Assembly (NCBI GenBank): GCA_024752435.1
Contig: CP103029.1
Span: forward strand, 1,798,001-1,862,000
Direction of reading: 5' to 3'
Source: Allantophomopsis cytisporea
Taxonomy: Eukaryota > Ascomycota > Leotiomycetes > Phacidiales > Phacidiaceae
DNA: 64,000 nucleotides
Under the pieces are notes generated by a model that was given only the letters and a program-made list of their open reading frames with translations, searched no databases and was not told where the DNA came from. Shown here piece after piece: positions 59,647-64,000 of this stretch. The position numbers were made by a program, and so were the translations under genes. Position 1 is the first letter of the stretch; each line of letters starts with the position of its first letter.

Positions 59647-60413
59647 ATAAGTGGAGTGGAATAACACTGATAGACACAAAATTTCTTTCGTTTGGGTTTG
59701 GACGGTATACCATGGGATGGAAAGGAGTTGGGGCTTTGCTGTTGCTATTTCTATTGCTTTTGCTTGTATGATAGATGATACAGAATGAACAGAATGAATC
59801 ATGTCACACGATGTATGTATCGAGGAGAATTGAGTGAAGTGATATCAATTGTAAGAATGAAATATGTGGCTTACTTGCTGATATACGAAGAATGATTATG
59901 GAAGTGACATGAAGCAGTGAGATTATGCCGACCTTGAAATCGACAGCAGCTTTTAAAACTTCGCACCGATGTCGCTAAATAGGCTGGCAATACTGTGATG
60001 GACGGAAAGCTCGAAGGCGTTCATGAAGGATTTTGTCAAATTCCTCTGGCACTTTATAGGCAAAGGTCGAGAGGTCATTGTGTATTAAGTAAGATGGTAT
60101 GCTTCACATTCAGTACGGAGTGGCCAAGTGCGGTAACAAAAAGAGACCTGCATTTATGAGACAAAAGCACCACAAATATAATCATTCTCTATTTTGAAAT
60201 CGCGATTATGAAAAACAATAAGACCTCGAGTCTGAGGCATAATCCATTCAAGAAGAGTAAATATGTCGCATACCACAAGCACAACCCACATCAAGTAACC
60301 CCCTCCATGCACACCTCCCTTTTATACAACACTTCCACATGCAGTAACAACGTCCAACACAACACACTCTCAAATCCACCAAAATAGCACCTCAACTCAA
60401 AGTCAAAGTCGAT
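59647..60413. other. Convergent intergenic region
   Basis: This holds the 3' UTRs of the CBM48 gene and the protease gene. It is A/T-rich and no gene is seen. Confidence 0.55.
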
Positions 60414-61745
60414 TTAGGAAGCCTTAGCAGCAAATCCCAAACGAGTGTTCTCAGCATCGAACACAATGAACTGGGACTTGAACATGACATCACCGTAGAT
60501 GGCGAAACCAATACCGGCATCGGATTGAAGACCACCGTAGCAGGTGGAGGATCCACTAGAAATAGGAGAGTAGTTAAGGTAATCACCAGGGATGACTCCA
60601 CGGTAGGAGCCAACACCGAAGGTGAACTTGGGGAGAGTGGTAGAGCATGGGAAGATCCAACCACCCTCGGAGTTAGAGTTCTTGGCACCAGAGACGGTCT
60701 TCCAGTAAGCCTTGACAATGGCGGCTGGAAGAAGAAGAAGGGTGGTTCCGGTGTCGGCAATACCATCAATGGAGGCAGTCTTGTAAGCGCCGCTTCCAAC
60801 TTTGTAGCCGGTACCTGTAAACTCCCAGAAACCGTTGGAGGTGGAAACATCGGCGTAAGAGATGGAGCCAGAATATTCCGAAGAGTCAATGTAGCCAAAG
60901 TTGTAGTTTCCAGCCTTTCCTGACTTGAGGTTGGCGGTCCAGACTGCGGAGTCAAGAGAAGACTTGGCATTATCAAACCAGGTGTCGACACTGTTTGGGG
61001 TAACAGTGTTGATGGAGCTGAATGCAAGTCCGAGGAGTCCATCGGAGCTGGTGTCCTCGGTGAACTCGGAGGAAACGGTCTGAGCGGCCTCGACGGCTTG
61101 TTTGGTAACACTTACACCACCAACCTTGACAACGTCGTAGTAGACGTTACCGCTGGAAGAAGATCCGTCTCCATAAGAGATAGACCAGGTGGCACCAGAG
61201 TCCTTCTGGGCGGTGGAAGACTTGCCAATCTTGTAAGTGGTCTGTCCATCAACATCGGATGATTCAGTCTCCGAAGAGAAGACCCAGCTGCTCAAGTGTC
61301 AGAAAAGATCACGTGTAGGAAGGTAGATAACTTACAGATCGGAGGAACCAGAATCGAAATCGAGGTTCAAGGTCTGAGCTGGGGTACCGATCTCAACAGG
61401 GACAATGTACTCACTGTCGTACTCGGTTGGAGTAGCAGTAGCAGAGCCGGACGATCTTGGTGCAAGAGCGCTTCGGGAAGCGGCCTTAAGGACGTTGTCT
61501 GGAACGGGAGCACCATACTTTCTCAGTGCCTTGGCTAGAGCAGCTGGTCCATTTCTACCCTTGAACTTTGGGTTAGGGATCTGGTGGACCTTGAAGGCCC
61601 CAGATCCAGAGCTGACGTTGAACCCCTCAGTCACAGTGGTGAGGTTCTTTGGGGACCAGGGAGCATTAAAAGGGACAGCTGCGACCGCAGAAGCTGCGAC
61701 GAGAAGTGTCGCCGCAGAGGCGGCAAAGTTGTTTGAGTAAAGCAT
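60414..61745 (-). CDS. Secreted aspartic protease (pepsin family A1, endothiapepsin-like)
   Basis: Two exons: 61745-61336 and 61287-60414 (1284 nt, 427 aa) joined through one 48-nt intron. Met1 to about 23 (FAASAATLLVAASAVAAVP) is a signal peptide, followed by a propeptide to about 100 with a basic run (KGRNGPAALAKALRKYG). The first active site is DSG at 131-133 in NLDFDSGSSDLWVF, the second DTG at 315-317 in GIADTGTTLL. The flap region includes SISYGDGSSSSG (Tyr of the YGDG flap). The C-terminus ends RLGFAAK. Endothiapepsin-like enzymes are secreted acid proteases that act on plant and other extracellular protein. The Ser in place of the usual Thr at the first active site is unusual but is seen in some active members. 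Confidence 0.94.
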
Positions 61746-64000
61746 GATGAAGGCAAAGAATGAGCGTATACCCTTGAAATGAGATCAAGGAGGCTTGGAA
61801 GGGGGACCCGGTGATAATGAGCGATGAGGACGGGATGCAGAACTCATTGCGATGGAATTGACAAAGTACTTATATATTTGATTGAGCAGATTGAAATGAA
61901 GACAAATGCAGAAAGCAGCAAAAGCACCTACGAATAGACAGATCTGGATGCACCTTCGGAAGGATAGCTATAGAGATTGACATATGAATTTTTGACAGGC
62001 CAAGGTCATCGTTACTCACGATTGCCCATATCGGTGATGAACCTAGGCAAGGCGATCCTGGGGCCTGCATTGCCGTTGATCGTCAGGACGGAGCAATCTT
62101 TGAGGATTTGGAAGGTAACCCAACGAGAGACGAGTATTTTGAATAGAAGCGCGAGAATCGAAACAGTTGCTTGGATGTTATGTGCTGCTTCCTCTGCAGG
62201 CTATGCTTGGCGTATGCGGGAGTTAGTCCCCTATTGGCAGTTCATATCGACAATCACCATCTGCCAGCATCTACCAGCGATTACTAGCATTGTATGCAGT
62301 TATCGGTCCATGCGCCCCAGAAGCTTAATGAGAGCTCCTTTTCACCATATGATGAGATTCGACAGACCTCACTCTGCTTTGAGGTTGTATGAATATGGAC
62401 ATCTGACGAAGAAAGAGACTATCGATGAGGAAGGTGATAAATATGTTAGTGTACATAACGCCATGAAAGACGGATCAAAGAGGTAAATGATGCTCATTTT
62501 TAAATATGGGGAAGCAGTGAAGCGAATGGCCTATGACAATAGGAATATGACGGAATGATGAGAGATGTTGTTATTGATAGTTCGAGGAGTCATGTTCCTC
62601 ATGAATGGGTGAGGTGAGGTGAGGTGAGGTTGAGATGGTCGAGAGATTGCCAAGTGATGATCATGATGAACAGAAACTGATAAGTATGTACTCCGTATGT
62701 TTGTATGAATCAAGGACGGATGCATCAGCGAACCCTGGTATCCCTATTCATAATGTTTGTAAGATGTTCTTGTGAGTGCTTGTTTGCATTATTCGATGAG
62801 AGCCGGGTAGGTATATGAATGGATGATGGTATGTAAGGTACGAGCGAGGGAGGTACGTAGTACTTACTGTCTATGCTGGTAGCCCGGAACAATAAGGCGG
62901 CACGGAAGTACATACACCCCTATGACTACTTACCTCTGTTATCGAGTAGACACACGTATGCTCACAACACCAACATCAGAATCAATACCGAAATCAATAT
63001 CACATCACCAGTTACACGCAATGATGAAAGCGACAAACAACATCGCAAACACTCCCGTCATATTTGCCAATAGTTTCCAATTTTTCAACACGAAAACGAC
63101 TGCAGAGATCACAGTGAAATGACAACCATAATAATGACGACTATCATATCCCGACTGCAAAGATCCATACTTGCTTGCAGGCCTCACCCATACTGAAACA
63201 CCCAAGCAATATACCCAGCAATATAATACCAGGCCAGACCTATGAGAAGATGAACATCGACTCGACAGGGAAGTTGTCACTCATTGAACTTTTTCTCTGA
63301 ACTTCCGCCTCATTCACAAACAATCAACAAACACTACGAGCAGAACACTGCATTACCAAAGATAGATGAAGGGAGCTATTATACGATATAATAGAGTAAC
63401 CACTAAGGGTGAAGAAGCGCATACGATTAGAGGTAAACATATGCTTATCCTATCATCTTCTCGAGGCCAATCTATGTCATTAATTAATTGTACTTAAGCA
63501 TTATACTCTACCAATCAAATCACCATACTGCATATCGAGTATACCTTCGCTCGACCGTTCAACAGAACTCCAACGCAAGCTCGCACAGCCAAGACAATAC
63601 CATTCTGATTCCCCCCCCCCTTTCTTACACTATGCAAGCGCTTAGAGACATCCTCAGTCCACATATGTACTTGCTTAGACTAAAGCAGAAGGTGAAAGCA
63701 CGACCGAGGCCCGAAAGCCCCGTGCAGTCAAAGGCCTGTCAAATCCAGCAAAGACATCACAAGGCGTGCTGCAGCAAGAATATGCTTAACGTCCACCCTT
63801 GTGAATGCCATGGGATGTGGGCATAAACATAGGCCAACGAGATGATGAGATAGATCATGTCAGAGATGTAATATCCTCGTATCTCCCTTCTAGAACACCG
63901 CTCTCGGAAATTCCAGGCAGTCAGCAGAGCTATCCTCTGCCTTATCATAAATAGTAGCATAAGGTTTGGGTTTCCCCGTGCTGAATCAATATTGTCCGGG
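61746..64000. other. Protease promoter and gene-poor right edge
   Basis: The protease promoter lies just right of 61745. Beyond about 62000 I see only short ORFs, a GGTGA pentamer repeat (about 62608-62630), a C-run (63608-63617) and no recognisable gene. A 169-codon ORF at 61977-62486 has no family features and starts inside the protease promoter. Confidence 0.5.

Noticed and set aside
61977..62486. ORF of 169 codons right of the protease gene
   Set aside because: No recognisable features, lies in the protease promoter, and base use looks non-coding.

Overview
The window looks like a nuclear chromosome segment of a filamentous ascomycete. Genes carry several short introns (mostly 47-115 nt) with GTRWGT-type donors and YAG acceptors, proteins are eukaryotic housekeeping or regulatory types, and genes sit on both strands with 0.4-3 kb gaps. 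The look of the proteins (KapC-type bZIP, endothiapepsin-like protease, Pezizomycotina-type Yak1, Dbp2, Stm1) suggests Pezizomycotina, probably Leotiomycetes/Helotiales. That taxonomic placement is inference from protein resemblance, not a database result. I found no prokaryotic features and no CRISPR arrays.

Layout. 1-0.6 kb: 3' part of an unrecognised gene (minus). 2.2-3.6 kb: Stm1/SERBP1-type ribosome-associated protein (minus). 4.4-5.9 kb: KapC-like bZIP factor (minus), followed upstream by a gene-free 4 kb. 9.9-12.0 kb: KEN-box protein of possible mitotic role (plus). 12.5-14.9 kb: LIM-type zinc-finger protein that I model as one gene across three ORFs (plus). 14.9-17.6 kb: gap holding a tRNA-derived SINE-like element. 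17.6-20.1 kb: DEAD-box helicase Dbp2 (plus), convergent with POL1, the DNA polymerase alpha catalytic subunit (20.9-25.3 kb, minus). POL1 is divergent from a mitochondrial PPR-type protein (25.8-28.0 kb, plus), and the shared promoter carries MBF/E2F-like sites. 29.2-33.1 kb: large unrecognised protein (minus). 33.7-34.9 kb: Yra1/Mlo3-like RRM protein (plus). 36.2-39.2 kb: Yak1 kinase (plus). 39.8-40.9 kb: membrane-anchored unknown (plus). 42.0-42.9 kb: TCTP (minus). 44.4-45.5 kb: sphinganine C4-hydroxylase (plus). 45.5-57.8 kb: a 12 kb gene-poor island with a complete but mutated Fot1/pogo transposon (51798-53649) and a few small ORF candidates. 57.8-59.6 kb: glycogen-binding-domain (CBM48/AMPK1-type) protein (plus). 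60.4-61.7 kb: secreted pepsin-like aspartic protease (minus). 61.7-64.0 kb: no convincing gene.

All spliced models below were built by hand from splice sites and codon phase, and every complete model sums to a multiple of three. Most genes are core functions (replication, RNA helicase/export, translation, stress kinase signalling, sphingolipid synthesis) and do not form a pathway cluster. The most notable signals are the pogo element, whose frame is intact apart from RIP-type TAG/TAA stops; the tRNA-derived SINE candidate; two GC-AG introns; the unusually long Dbp2 intron inside helicase motif V; the MBF-like cluster upstream of POL1; and the multi-ORF LIM gene. I did not find a new defence or biosynthetic system.
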